A stretch of 64,000 nt of DNA from Poriferisodalis sp965237655 (GTDB taxonomy: Bacteria > Actinomycetota > Acidimicrobiia > Acidimicrobiales > Poriferisodalaceae): the NCBI RefSeq assembly GCF_965237655.1, contig NZ_CBDEGB010000001.1, positions 682,001-746,000 on the forward strand, read 5' to 3'. Shown here piece by piece: positions 52,239-61,130 of this stretch (positions are counted from its first letter, which is position 1; each line of letters opens with the position of its first letter). The position numbers were made by a program, and so were the translations under genes. Under the pieces are notes generated by a model. The model searched no databases and was not told where the DNA came from. It worked only from the letters and a program-made list of their open reading frames with translations.

Positions 52239-54523
52239 CGTCGTTCGGCGAGCGCCGCGTTGGGTTGATCGAAACGGCAGCCGCCGACCAACTGCCCGCG
52301 GCGTTGTCTGCGCTCACTGATTCCTGGCTAGCCGAGAGCTACGCAACCGAGGCCGCCGAGTGCGGGCTGGGCGGCGCGAACGGCGCCAGCACGGGTGTGG
52401 CTCTCGTGGCGGTCGGCGGCTACGGCCGTGGCGAGCTGTGCCCCGGCAGCGACATCGATCTGCTCTTGCTGCACGACGATGTCGATACGGGCAACCTGGC
52501 CGACCGCCTCTGGTACCCGATTTGGGACGAGAAGCTCAAGCTCGGCCACGCCGTGCGCTCGATGTCGGGGACGCTGGAACTGGCGGCATCCGACACAGAC
52601 ACGGCCACGGCGCTCGCCGATGCCCGCCACTTGGCCGGCGACGCAACTCTGACAGCCCGCCTCATCGAGGGAGTGCAGTCCGACTGGCGCGCCAACGCAG
52701 CACAGCGGCTCGACGAGCTGCACCGTTCTGTCAGCCGCCGGCACAGCCAGAGCGGTGAGGTGGCGTTCCTGCTGGAGCCCGATCTCAAGACGGGCCGCGG
52801 CGGGCTGCGCGACGCGCATGCGATCAGGTGGGCGCAACTGGCGGGGGTTGAACTGCCCGCTGCGGACACCGAACGCCTCGATGAGGCCTACCAGACGCTG
52901 TTGCGGTCCCGGGTGGACTTGCACCGCACCACCGGTTTGCGCAGCGATGTGCTCTCCGCCGATGATCAGGATGCGGTGGCCGAGCGATCGGGCGCAGTCG
53001 ACGCCGATGCCTTCATGGCCGATATCGCGCGGGCGGGGCGCATCATCGCGTTCCTGTCTGACCAGCTGTGGTCAACCATTGCCCGCCAGAGCACCGCCCT
53101 TGCGGTGCCGGATGTCGACATTGCCGGACTGGCAGTCCGCGACGGAGAGCTGGTGATCGACGGCGATCCTGCCGCCGACGTCGTCCTGGTGTTGCACGCG
53201 GCGGTGCAGTCGGCCCGCGGGGGCATCCCGATCAGCCGAGCCAGCCTCGACAAGCTGGCTGAGCGCCAGGCGCAGTTCCCGGACCCGTGGCCCCACGGCG
53301 CGCGAGCGCTGTTCGTCGAGCTGCTGGGTTGCGGACACCGCGCCATCGACGTCATCGAGACGCTCGACTACTTCGACGTGTGGACCCGGGTGCTGCCCGA
53401 GTGGGCGCCGAACCGCAATCGCCCTCAGCGCTCCCGCTACCACCGCTTCACGGTGGACCGCCATCTGCTCGAGGCCGTCGCCGAGGCGGCCCGCTTCACC
53501 CACCGGGTGGCACGCCCCGACCTGCTGCTGATGGGAGCGCTGCTGCATGACATCGGCAAGGGCTATCCGGGCGATCACACCCAGGCCGGCATGCGCCTGG
53601 CGGGCCCGATCGCCCGGCGCTGCGGTTGGAGCCCCACCGACGCTGACACCTTGGTGCGCCTCGTGCAGCACCACCTGCTGCTGACCGACATCGCGACGCG
53701 TCGCGACCTCGACGATCCGCTGACCGTCGCTACCGTCGCCCGTGCCGCCCAGACTCAGGAATTCCTGGAGCTTCTGGCGGTCATGACCGAGGCCGACTGC
53801 TTGGCCACCGGCCCCATGGCGTGGGGGGATTGGACCGCCAACCTGGTTTCCGCACTCGTGGAGATGACCTCTGAACATCTGAGCGGTTCCGATTCGACGC
53901 CGTCGACTCACCGCCGCCTGCTCACCACCGACATCGTGGATCTGATGGCGGCTGGCGAAACGGCATTGCGGGTCGATGGCAACGTCCTCACCGTGGTCGC
54001 ACCCGACGAGCGAGGCCTGTTCAGCCGCGCGGCAGGCGTGCTGGCACTGCGAGGGCTCGACGTGCTGCAAGCGGACGCCTATTCCAGCCCTGCGGGCATG
54101 GCGGTGTCGTCATTCCGGATCGTGCCGCCCGACACGCCGGTCGATTGGGACCGGGTCACCTACGACGTGCGCCGGTCGTTGCGGGGCCACCTGGCGCTGG
54201 AAGCGCGCATAGCGGAGCGTGCCCGGGTGTACCGGCGGCGCCGGGCGCTCTCGGCGACACGGGCCGCTACGAGCGTCACATTCGACGCCGAGTCGGCCAC
54301 GGGAGCAACGATCGTGGAGGTCCGCACCGAGGACCACATCGGCGTGCTGTACAAGGTGACCCGAGTGCTGGCCGAGATGGGTCTCGACATCCGGTCTGCC
54401 AAGATCCAGACGTTGGCGAACGAGGTGGTCGACGCGTTCTACGTGGTCGGTCCCGACGGTCCGGTCATCGACGAGGCGCACCAGCGAGAGGTGGAGCTGG
54501 CCCTGCGCCACATCCTGGCCTGA
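52235..54523 (+). CDS. glnD: Bifunctional PII uridylyltransferase / uridylyl-removing enzyme
   Basis: A 762-residue nitrogen sensor. The nucleotidyltransferase domain has VGGYGRGELCPGSDIDLLLLH near residue 60. A middle helical domain follows, then the HD hydrolase domain with LLHDIGKGYPGDH (His438-Asp439). Two ACT domains end the protein: VVAPDERGLFSRAAGVLALRGLDVLQA and VRTEDHIGVLYKVTRVLAEMGLDIRSAKIQTLANEVVDAFYV. It uridylylates PII proteins under low glutamine. The PII gene is not in this window; the ammonium channel is at 14 kb. Confidence 0.96.
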   Translation: MTSFGERRVGLIETAAADQLPAALSALTDSWLAESYATEAAECGLGGANGASTGVALVAVGGYGRGELCPGSDIDLLLLHDDVDTGNLADRLWYPIWDEKLKLGHAVRSMSGTLELAASDTDTATALADARHLAGDATLTARLIEGVQSDWRANAAQRLDELHRSVSRRHSQSGEVAFLLEPDLKTGRGGLRDAHAIRWAQLAGVELPAADTERLDEAYQTLLRSRVDLHRTTGLRSDVLSADDQDAVAERSGAVDADAFMADIARAGRIIAFLSDQLWSTIARQSTALAVPDVDIAGLAVRDGELVIDGDPAADVVLVLHAAVQSARGGIPISRASLDKLAERQAQFPDPWPHGARALFVELLGCGHRAIDVIETLDYFDVWTRVLPEWAPNRNRPQRSRYHRFTVDRHLLEAVAEAARFTHRVARPDLLLMGALLHDIGKGYPGDHTQAGMRLAGPIARRCGWSPTDADTLVRLVQHHLLLTDIATRRDLDDPLTVATVARAAQTQEFLELLAVMTEADCLATGPMAWGDWTANLVSALVEMTSEHLSGSDSTPSTHRRLLTTDIVDLMAAGETALRVDGNVLTVVAPDERGLFSRAAGVLALRGLDVLQADAYSSPAGMAVSSFRIVPPDTPVDWDRVTYDVRRSLRGHLALEARIAERARVYRRRRALSATRAATSVTFDAESATGATIVEVRTEDHIGVLYKVTRVLAEMGLDIRSAKIQTLANEVVDAFYVVGPDGPVIDEAHQREVELALRHILA

Positions 54524-54532
54524 GCGACGCAG

Positions 54533-54618
54533 CTGATCACTCTGGTTCTTGCTGACGCAAACTGATCACTCTGGTTCTTGCTGACGCAAACTGATCACTC
54601 TGGTTCTTGCTGACGCAA
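54533..54618 (+). repeat. Three 29-bp tandem copies at the 3' end of the PAC2 gene
   Basis: CTGATCACTCTGGTTCTTGC followed by TGACGCAAA is repeated at 54533, 54562 and 54591 (the last copy ends in AAG). The third copy encodes the last residues and stop of the PAC2 protein on the minus strand; the two others follow beyond its stop, so the 3' end of the gene has been duplicated twice. Occupies the whole gap to glnD. Confidence 0.95.
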
Positions 54619-55458
54619 GAACTGCTCCATCTCGTCGAAGAGGCCGTCGGGGTTCTCGACCATCTCGCTGAAGTCTTCGACGGCTTCGGCGGCGGACTCC
54701 TCGAGAATCTGCTGTGCGTATTGGGCGAGGGTGTCGTCACCCGCCACCAGCTCGTCGATCTGGTGGCCATAGTTGGCGGCGGCGCTGTGCAGCTCCGACT
54801 CGCCCAGGTTGATGCCCATGAATCGGGCGACCCGCTCAGCCAGTGCCAAGGCGGCCTTCGGCGAGGGGTAGTTGTGCACGTAGGTCGGAACGGTCGCCCA
54901 GAACGACACGCTGGCGAAGCCGGCTCGATGACAGGCGTCGTTGAGCACGCCGATGATGCCCGTTGGGCCCTCGTAGGTGGATTGGCGCAAGCCCATGGTG
55001 AGGTTGAGGGCGGCGTTGTTGGAGGCGCCCACGACGTTGATCGGGGCGTTGTGGTGGGTGTCAGTGAGCAGAGCGCCCAGCGTTACGACGGTGGAGACGC
55101 CCAGCGAATTCGCCATCTCGATGATCACGTCACAGAAGGTGCGCCAGCGCAGCCGGGGTTCCACACCCAGCACGGTGATCACCGTCCGGCCGTCGTCGGC
55201 CTCGCCGATCCGTACGTCTGGCGTGGGCCAGTCGATCTGCCGCTCGCCGTCGACGACCTGCACACTGGGCCTCACCGAGGCGAAGTCGTAGAAGTACTCC
55301 GGGTCGATCTGGGCCACGGGATGGCAGCGGAAGCGTCGCCGCAGGTACTTGGCCGATTCGGTGGCCGCATCGCCGGCGTCGTTCCAGCCAGAGAACGCTG
55401 CGATGAGCACGGAGTCGCTGCTGGGTTCGGGTCGTTCGAACCACTCGAGATGGCCCAC
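54595..55458 (-). CDS. PAC2-family protein (proteasome-assembly-chaperone-like)
   Basis: A 287-residue cytoplasmic protein of the actinobacterial PAC2 family. LIAAFSGWNDAGDAATESAKYLRRRF is the opening. VITVLGVEPRLRWRTFCDVI leads to VVTLGALLTDTHHNAPINVVG. The region YEGPTGIIGVLNDACHRAGFASVSFWATVPTYVHNYPSPKAALALAERV is the most conserved. Role in bacteria is not settled; archaeal and eukaryotic relatives assist proteasome assembly. The GTG at 55458 is the first start without overlap of the divergent acetyltransferase. C-terminus is acidic and ends in the repeat-encoded QQEPE. Confidence 0.87.
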   Translation of the reverse strand: MGHLEWFERPEPSSDSVLIAAFSGWNDAGDAATESAKYLRRRFRCHPVAQIDPEYFYDFASVRPSVQVVDGERQIDWPTPDVRIGEADDGRTVITVLGVEPRLRWRTFCDVIIEMANSLGVSTVVTLGALLTDTHHNAPINVVGASNNAALNLTMGLRQSTYEGPTGIIGVLNDACHRAGFASVSFWATVPTYVHNYPSPKAALALAERVARFMGINLGESELHSAAANYGHQIDELVAGDDTLAQYAQQILEESAAEAVEDFSEMVENPDGLFDEMEQFLRQQEPE

Positions 55459-55519
55459 GGCGGCGAGGCTACCGGCACCCCCACGCAGGCCGACCCCGAC
55501 GCCCGGGTCTGCCCCTACG

Positions 55520-56029
55520 ATGCGCACCGTGGCTGATCTCGCCAGTGCTCGAGGCGGCGCCGCCAACGCGGGCGCGCACCATGCCGATGTTCGCATCGAG
55601 GTGTGCGAGCGTGTCGACGACGACGTGGTCACCGCCTTTGCGCGGCTGCATCCGCAACTGTCGAGCTCGCCGCCGCCAGATGCCGAGACGCTCGAGGGCA
55701 TCGTCGGCCATCCGGCCAACACGGTGCTCGTCGCCCGCGCAGGGTCTGGTGAGGCCGGATCCGATGAGATTGTCGGCGCGATGATTCTCGTTCTGTTCCC
55801 GCTGGCGAGCGGCCTGCGGGCCTGGATAGAAGACGTCGTGGTGGACGAAGCCGCTCGCGGCCGCGGCATCGGAGCAGCGCTGAACCGGCGGGCCATCGAG
55901 ATCGCCCGGCAGGCGGGCGCGCGCACCGTCGACCTCACGTCGCGACCTGACCGGGAGGCCGCGAACCGCCTCTACGACCGGCTCGGCTTTGCGCAGCGCA
56001 CCACCAACGTCTACCGACTTGAGCTGTGA
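55520..56029 (+). CDS. GNAT-family N-acetyltransferase
   Basis: A 169-residue acetyltransferase. The central strand AWIEDVVVDEAARGRGIGAALNRRAIEIARQAGA carries the acetyl-CoA motif RGRGIGAAL. SRPDREAANRLYDRLGFAQRTTNVYRL is the usual C-terminal block. The substrate is unknown. The ATG at 55520 or GTG at 55529 are both usable. Divergent from PAC2. Confidence 0.87.
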   Translation: MRTVADLASARGGAANAGAHHADVRIEVCERVDDDVVTAFARLHPQLSSSPPPDAETLEGIVGHPANTVLVARAGSGEAGSDEIVGAMILVLFPLASGLRAWIEDVVVDEAARGRGIGAALNRRAIEIARQAGARTVDLTSRPDREAANRLYDRLGFAQRTTNVYRLEL

Positions 56030-56092
56030 GTACCGTTCGAAAGCGATCGACTCGCCCACTACTGCCACACACCACTGGGGGAACCCGGAATC

Positions 56093-56596
56093 ATGGATCC
56101 TGACAGCATCAACTTGGGCCTGTTCGTCCTGCGAGTCATCGTCGGCGTCACCTTGGCGCTGCACGGCATCGCCAAGTTCCGGGGCGGCATCAAAGGTGTC
56201 GGCAATTGGTTCGAATCTGAGGGTCTGCGCCCCGGTCTGCTGCACGCCTACCTCGCGGCCCTCACCGAGATCTGCGCTGGTTTCGGCCTGGCACTCGGGC
56301 TGGTGACGCCACTCAGCGCGATGGCGTTCATCGGCGTGATGACGACGGCTGGGTGGGTCGGCCACCGCAGCAACGGGTTCTTCATCATTCGCGAGGGCTG
56401 GGAGTACGTGTTCGTGCTTGCTGTGGCTGCGGCGTCAGTGGCGGCAGCCGGGCCCGGCGATTGGTCGCTCGACAACGCGCTGGGTCTCGACTGGAGCGGC
56501 GCTGTGTGGTTCGCCGTCGCCATTGCAGGCGGGCTGGCCTCGACGATCCTGCTGCTGGCCGCGTTCTACCGACCGAATGCGCCAGCGGAGACGTGA
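56093..56596 (+). CDS. DoxX-family membrane protein
   Basis: A 167-residue four-helix membrane protein. LFVLRVIVGVTLALHGIAKFRGGIKGVGNWFESEGLRP is the typical first helix and loop, followed by EICAGFGLALGLVTPLSAMAFIGVM. DoxX proteins are linked to redox or envelope stress in some bacteria, but function here is unknown. A repeat with four start-like units lies between it and the next gene. Confidence 0.85.
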   Translation: MDPDSINLGLFVLRVIVGVTLALHGIAKFRGGIKGVGNWFESEGLRPGLLHAYLAALTEICAGFGLALGLVTPLSAMAFIGVMTTAGWVGHRSNGFFIIREGWEYVFVLAVAAASVAAAGPGDWSLDNALGLDWSGAVWFAVAIAGGLASTILLLAAFYRPNAPAET

Positions 56597-56612
56597 CGTT
56601 GGGAACTCGTCC

Positions 56613-56659
56613 GTGAGGCCCAGACCATGAGACCTCGGCGATGAGACTCAAGCGATGAG
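56613..56659 (+). repeat. Four 14-bp start-like copies before the GtrA gene
   Basis: Units GTGAGGCCCAGACC, ATGAGACCTCGGCG, ATGAGACTCAAGCG, then ATGAG at 56655, the gene start. Period is exactly 14. Only the last is followed by the GtrA frame. Confidence 0.8.
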
Positions 56660-57086
56660 CTGGGGATTGCTGGGTCGGCTGGCCGGCTATGGCACCGTGT
56701 CAGCGGGCACGGTGGTTGTGACTCAAGGCGTGCTGGTTCTCGCGTACGCGGTGCTCGGCTGGCCCGCGGTGGTCGCCAACGTGGTGGCAGTGTGCGTGGC
56801 GGCCGGACCCGCGTACTACGCCAACCGGCGCTGGGTGTGGGCTCGCACCGACCGGCACTCGGTCGCCCGAGAAATCCTGCCGTTCTGGGGCTACAGCCTC
56901 GCCGGCTTGGGCGTCTCGTCGCTGTTCGTGGCGCTGGCCGAGGGGTGGTGGCACTCCACCGTCGCCGTCTCGGGAGCCAACCTGGTCGGTTTCGGTGCCC
57001 TGTGGGTCGGCAAGTTCCTGCTGCTCGACCGTGTGCTGTTCGCCCGTCCAGCGTCTCATCGGGTGACCGGCACCCCGGAGCGCTGA
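56655..57086 (+). CDS. GtrA-like four-helix membrane protein
   Basis: A 143-residue membrane protein. AYYANRRWVWARTDRHSV is the family signature between helices, and FGALWVGKFLLLDRVLFARP the C-terminal block with a final helix. Four hydrophobic segments. GtrA proteins are proposed to flip lipid-linked sugars for glycosylation of envelope polymers. Overlaps the next methyltransferase gene by one base (TGATG), so the two are coupled. Confidence 0.85.
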   Translation: MSWGLLGRLAGYGTVSAGTVVVTQGVLVLAYAVLGWPAVVANVVAVCVAAGPAYYANRRWVWARTDRHSVAREILPFWGYSLAGLGVSSLFVALAEGWWHSTVAVSGANLVGFGALWVGKFLLLDRVLFARPASHRVTGTPER

Positions 57087-57718
57087 TGAACCCTGAGCTG
57101 GCTGCGCTGGCGCAGCAGGTGAAGGGCTTCATGCCCCACACCGAGGGCTTGGCGCTGTACCGAACCGCCGTCGAGGCGGCTCCACGCGGACCGCTCGTCG
57201 AGATCGGCTCGTACTGCGGCAAGTCGGCGGTGTACCTAGGCGCTGCAGCGGCGCAGGTCGGGGGCGTGTTGTTCACCATCGACCACCACCGCGGATCCGA
57301 AGAGATGCAGGCCGGCTGGGAGCATCACGACGCGGACATGGTCGATCCCCGCACCGGTCGCATGGACTCCCTGCCGCTGCTGCGCCAGACCATCGAGCGT
57401 GCCGGTCTCGAAGACACCGTGGTGCCCGTCGTGGGCGACTCGGTCACTATCGCGGCCCACTGGGGCGATGCCGCCCTGGTGTTCATCGACGGCGGTCACG
57501 GCGAGGCCCCTACCCACGCCGACTACGAAGCTTGGTCCCCGAGAGTGATGCCCGGCGGCCTGCTGGCCATCCACGACGTATTTCCCGATCCCGCCGACGG
57601 CGGCCGTCCTCCCTACGAGATCTGGCTCCGGGCCCTCGACGACGGCTTCACTGAGCACGCCGCCGAAGGCAGCCTGCGCATCTTGGGCAGACCGATCACC
57701 GCCGCGGCACAGTGGTGA
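57086..57718 (+). CDS. Class I methyltransferase, cephalosporin-hydroxylase/Methyltransf_24-like
   Basis: A 210-residue SAM-dependent enzyme. PLVEIGSYCGKSAVYLGAAAAQ is motif I, LFTIDHHRGSEE motif II, and ALVFIDGGHGEAPTHADYEAWSPRVMPGGLLAIHD the post-core part with an Asp-His pair typical of small-molecule or sugar O-methyltransferases. Substrate unknown. Coupled to the GtrA gene and convergent with the toroid protein gene, whose end overlaps it by 23 bp. Confidence 0.82.
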   Translation: MNPELAALAQQVKGFMPHTEGLALYRTAVEAAPRGPLVEIGSYCGKSAVYLGAAAAQVGGVLFTIDHHRGSEEMQAGWEHHDADMVDPRTGRMDSLPLLRQTIERAGLEDTVVPVVGDSVTIAAHWGDAALVFIDGGHGEAPTHADYEAWSPRVMPGGLLAIHDVFPDPADGGRPPYEIWLRALDDGFTEHAAEGSLRILGRPITAAAQW

Positions 57719-58781
57719 GTGCCTCGGCGGCCGCTGTACGGCGGTCGAGAGCATCAGTGGCCAGGAGCACCGCCGCCGCCGTGTAGGTCGACTGTTCTTC
57801 GTGCGGGAAGGTCTTGCCCTGCGGCACGACCCAGCCCGTGTAGTAGGCGCCGTCGGCCGTCCGCAGTGGCTCAGTGGTCTCAATGAGCTGACGGGCGGTG
57901 AACTGCGCACCGGCGCGCAGGTACGCGAGCGCGCACTCACAGGTCTCCGCAGCGGTCACCCAGGGCTGATCGGCCACACAGCGCACGCCGTGGTTGCCGA
58001 GCAGGAATTTCGGTGCGCCTGCGGCGAGGTGGGTCCGGGCCTGTGCGCCGTCAACGGCTCCGCACAGCACTGGGTAGTACCAGTCCATCGCCCAGCGATC
58101 CTTGGGCTCGAAGCCGTCGGGTCGGTGGCGGATCTGGCGTTCGGTGCGTGCCAGCGTGCGAGCCCACGCCGGACGCTCGTGTCCCAACAGGCTCGCCAGC
58201 GCCAGCCCGCATCGCAGCGAATGAACGATCGACGACGAGCCGGTCAGGAGCGCATACGGCCACGGCGTGCCGTCGGCATGCACCGCCCAGGGGATGTGCC
58301 CACTGGCGGTTCGCAGCCCCACCACGAAGTCAAGGGCACGTGCCACCGCCGGCCACATCGTCTCGACGAAGCCGCGGTCTGCAGTCGAGAGCCAGTGATG
58401 CCACACGCCCACGGCCACATAGGCGCAGCAGTTCGTGTCGACCTTGGCGTCCTTGATTCCATGCGCGGTGTAGTAGTTGTGCCAGCTGCCCGAAGCCTGC
58501 TGATTCGCTCGCATCCACTCGTAGGCGGTCTCGGCAGCGCTGTGCCTGCCCGCTGACGCCAGCGCCATGGCGGCCTCGACGTGATTCCACGGATCGGCGT
58601 GCCCGCCTTCGAACCACAGGATGAGGCCGCCCGGCTGCTGGCAGGCCTCGATGGCATCAGCCGTAGCAGCGACCTGTCGAGGCGACAGCAGCGGCGCGGT
58701 GCCGACGGCGAGCTGCCCGGAATGGTTCGGGCCGTGGGCGGGAGCCGCAGCGATTCCCGATGGTGCGAACTCAGGCGGCAT
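57696..58781 (-). CDS. Alpha/alpha-toroid protein annotated as prenyltransferase-like
   Basis: A 361-residue cytoplasmic protein built of repeated helix pairs. Visible repeats include DPWNHVEAAMALASAGRHSAAETAYEWMRANQQASGSWHNYY, WPYALLTGSSSIVHSLRCGLALA and WVTAAETCECALAYLRAGAQFTARQLIE. Trp and Gly-rich turns as in terpene-cyclase/prenyltransferase beta-subunit folds are present (DGAYYTGWVVPQGKTFPHEEQSTYTAAAVLLATDAL). I do not see a DxDD cyclase motif. Function unknown; sits 86 bp downstream of a methyltransferase and a glycosyltransferase gene on the same strand, so an envelope glycoside role is possible. ATG at 58781 fits the homology best. Confidence 0.75.
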   Translation of the reverse strand: MPPEFAPSGIAAAPAHGPNHSGQLAVGTAPLLSPRQVAATADAIEACQQPGGLILWFEGGHADPWNHVEAAMALASAGRHSAAETAYEWMRANQQASGSWHNYYTAHGIKDAKVDTNCCAYVAVGVWHHWLSTADRGFVETMWPAVARALDFVVGLRTASGHIPWAVHADGTPWPYALLTGSSSIVHSLRCGLALASLLGHERPAWARTLARTERQIRHRPDGFEPKDRWAMDWYYPVLCGAVDGAQARTHLAAGAPKFLLGNHGVRCVADQPWVTAAETCECALAYLRAGAQFTARQLIETTEPLRTADGAYYTGWVVPQGKTFPHEEQSTYTAAAVLLATDALDRRTAAAEALTTVPRR

Positions 58782-58867
58782 CTGCGGCCCCCACCGGTTC
58801 GGCGAGCGGCCCGCTAGGGGACGGCGTTGTGCGGACGCCGGCCAGCGCCGTGTCGGGCAGCGCGGAC

Positions 58868-59650
58868 TCAGGAGGCATGCGAATCTCCCATCAACTCGGC
58901 ACCGCTCGCCGCGCTGGTACGTGCCGGCGCCTTGTATGCGTAGAGCACTGTCGACTTGGGCAGCACCGCGTTGAGCAGCCGGTCCAACGTGCGCGTCAGC
59001 GGTGGCGCCGCCGTGATGTCCCACACGAGCAGCCGGTGATAGGCCCGCACCAGCGGATTGGCGTCGTTGCGAGGACCCACCAGGCAGCGCAGCCACCAGT
59101 ACGGCGTGTGCAGGCCGTGTGCGCCGTGGCTGTCGGAGACGTACATGCCTGCCGCGGCCAGCTTCGTCCGCAACTCGTCCGAGCCGTAGATGCGCACGTG
59201 GCCGTCGGGCACTTTGGGTGCGTGGTAGTCGCTGGAGAGCGCCCAGCAGACTCGCTCGGCGGCGGGCGCCGGGACGGTGACCGCGATGGTGCCGCCGGGC
59301 CGCAGCACCCGTGCCAGCTCTGCGATGGCCCGCTCGTCGTCGACGATGTGCTCGAGCACCTCCGCTGCGATGATCCGGTCGAAGCTGGCGTCTGCGTAAG
59401 GCAACGACGTGGCATCGGCCACGACCGCGTGGGCGAGCCGTTGCGCGGACTGCGAGGCGATCTCCCCGGTGTCGTCCATGGCCGCGAACATGTCCGTGAC
59501 GGAGCGCAGTTCGTCGGGATCACGATCCGAGGCGACGGTGACGCAGCCTCGCCGAACGCTCTCGAAGGCATGGCGGCCCGCGCCGCAGCCCAGGTCCAGC
59601 ACCCGGTCGCCGCGTTCGGCGCCGAGCCGCTCGTAGTCGACAGTGAGCAT
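58868..59650 (-). CDS. Class I SAM methyltransferase of the glycan cluster
   Basis: A 260-residue enzyme. VLDLGCGAGRHAFESVRRG is motif I, DATSLPYADASFDRIIAAEVLEHIVDDERAIAELARVLRPGGTIAVTVP the typical Methyltransf_11 middle part. The C-terminal region after HGAHGLHTPYWWLR is a helical cap and probably recognises the substrate. Its ATG overlaps the glycosyltransferase stop (TAATG), so the two are one operon. Substrate is likely a sugar or lipid-linked glycan. Confidence 0.85.
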   Translation of the reverse strand: MLTVDYERLGAERGDRVLDLGCGAGRHAFESVRRGCVTVASDRDPDELRSVTDMFAAMDDTGEIASQSAQRLAHAVVADATSLPYADASFDRIIAAEVLEHIVDDERAIAELARVLRPGGTIAVTVPAPAAERVCWALSSDYHAPKVPDGHVRIYGSDELRTKLAAAGMYVSDSHGAHGLHTPYWWLRCLVGPRNDANPLVRAYHRLLVWDITAAPPLTRTLDRLLNAVLPKSTVLYAYKAPARTSAASGAELMGDSHAS

Positions 59651-60990
59651 TAGCGGCTGGCGAGCGCCCTGATCGCAGACGTGCGCGGCTGCCTCGCCGG
59701 AACATCTGCCAGCAATGCCCGATATTGCTCGACGGTCTTGCGGGCCGTCGCCGCCCACGAGTAGTTGGCCTTCACCCGCGCCCGTCCGGCCGCTCCCACG
59801 GTCGATCGCAGTTCGGGCTGAGACAGCGCCCAGCCGATGCGGGCTGTAAGGGCCTCCGAGTCGCCGGGGGGCACCTGCAGGCACGTCTCGCCGTCTGGGC
59901 CGGTGACCTCGGGCAGGGCGCCGCCGGTGGTCGCCACCAATGGCACTCCACACGACATCGCTTCCACGGCGGGCAGCGAGAACCCTTCATACAGGGACGG
60001 CACCACGGCCAGTTGTGCCTCGTTGTACAGCTCGACGATGCGTTCGTCGGGCACGCCGCTCACGAACTCGACGCTGCCGGCCAAGTCGAGCTGGTCAATG
60101 AGCCGGCTTGCCGCCGAGTCGTCCTTCGGTCGGCCGATCACCACCAGGTGCAGTGCGGGGTTCTCGACTCGCAACTTCGCCAGTGCCTCGAGCAGGTAGG
60201 CGAGACCCTTCATGGCCACATCCGCGCTGGCGGTGGTCATGAGCCGGCCCGGCACCGGCGTCACGTCGGGCAGGGGTCGGAACTGGTCGGGATCGACGCC
60301 GACTGTGACGATGTTCAGGCGAGCGGGATCCACGCCCAGGTCGGACACAATGTCGTCGAAGCTGTTGGTGGACACGGTCACAATGCGATCGAGACGCCGA
60401 GCCACCCGGTTCTGCATGCGGGTGAAGGCGTAGAAGCGCCGCATGGCAAGCCGTTTGCCCCGCGTGGGCGCATGGGCGATCTCCAGTCGCCGGTCGACGG
60501 TGATCGGGTGGTGGATGGTGCCCAGCGTTGGCATGCCGGCCCGTCGCAGCCAGTCGATGCCGTAGCCCAAGCACTGGTTGTCGTGCACCAGGTCGAAGTC
60601 GTCGAGCCGGCTGAGCAGCACCTGAAATGCCCGCAGGCTGAACGTCAGCGGTTCGGCGAACGAGGCCGTGCAGGTGATGACCCACTCCAGCACGTCGATC
60701 GGAGAACGGAACTCCGCCAGCTTCGGCACCCGGAACGGGTCGGGCATGCGATACAGGTCGAGGCTTGGAAGCTCGGTCAGCTTGATGCCCTCATCGAGGT
60801 GCGGGTAGGGCGGTCCACTGAACACCTCGACGCTGTGGCCGAGCATTGACAGCTCGCGCACCAGGTGGCGGACGTAGACGCCCTGTCCGCCCACCCAGGG
60901 GTGGCCCCTGTAGGTCAGCAGCGCAACGCGCAGCGGACGCTCGGCTTCGACCAGTCCAATGTCGGGACCCATCGCAGCCTCCGTCAGCAA
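59650..60990 (-). CDS. Glycosyltransferase family 4 protein
   Basis: A 446-residue GT-B enzyme. N-domain LRVALLTYRGHPWVGGQGVYVRHLVRELSMLGHSVEVFSG. C-domain has TTASADVAMKGLAYLLEAL, FVSGVPDERIVELYNEAQLAVVPSLYEGFSLPAVEAMSCGVPLVATTGGALPEV, with the E-x7-E motif EGFSLPAVE. Retaining mechanism and nucleotide-sugar donor are inferred from the family. First gene of a three-gene minus-strand operon with the methyltransferase and toroid protein. Start at ATG 60990 or 60972; 140 bp upstream separate it from divergent hemE. Confidence 0.92.
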   Translation of the reverse strand: MLTEAAMGPDIGLVEAERPLRVALLTYRGHPWVGGQGVYVRHLVRELSMLGHSVEVFSGPPYPHLDEGIKLTELPSLDLYRMPDPFRVPKLAEFRSPIDVLEWVITCTASFAEPLTFSLRAFQVLLSRLDDFDLVHDNQCLGYGIDWLRRAGMPTLGTIHHPITVDRRLEIAHAPTRGKRLAMRRFYAFTRMQNRVARRLDRIVTVSTNSFDDIVSDLGVDPARLNIVTVGVDPDQFRPLPDVTPVPGRLMTTASADVAMKGLAYLLEALAKLRVENPALHLVVIGRPKDDSAASRLIDQLDLAGSVEFVSGVPDERIVELYNEAQLAVVPSLYEGFSLPAVEAMSCGVPLVATTGGALPEVTGPDGETCLQVPPGDSEALTARIGWALSQPELRSTVGAAGRARVKANYSWAATARKTVEQYRALLADVPARQPRTSAIRALASR

Positions 60991-61130
60991 GCGAGAACCC
61001 AGCGAAACCGCGGTGGGTAGGCGAGTTCGCCGGGGTTGCGTGAGGCTACTTGCCGGTCTGTCCCTGCCGACCGTGTCCCTTGTCGGAGAACGAGAGCACT
61101 ACGAGCCCGTCCCGGTACCGTTCGCAGCGC

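Noticed and set aside
54533..54618. CRISPR-like array of three 29-bp repeats
   Set aside because: Copies are directly adjacent with no spacers, and the unit is the end of a protein gene.
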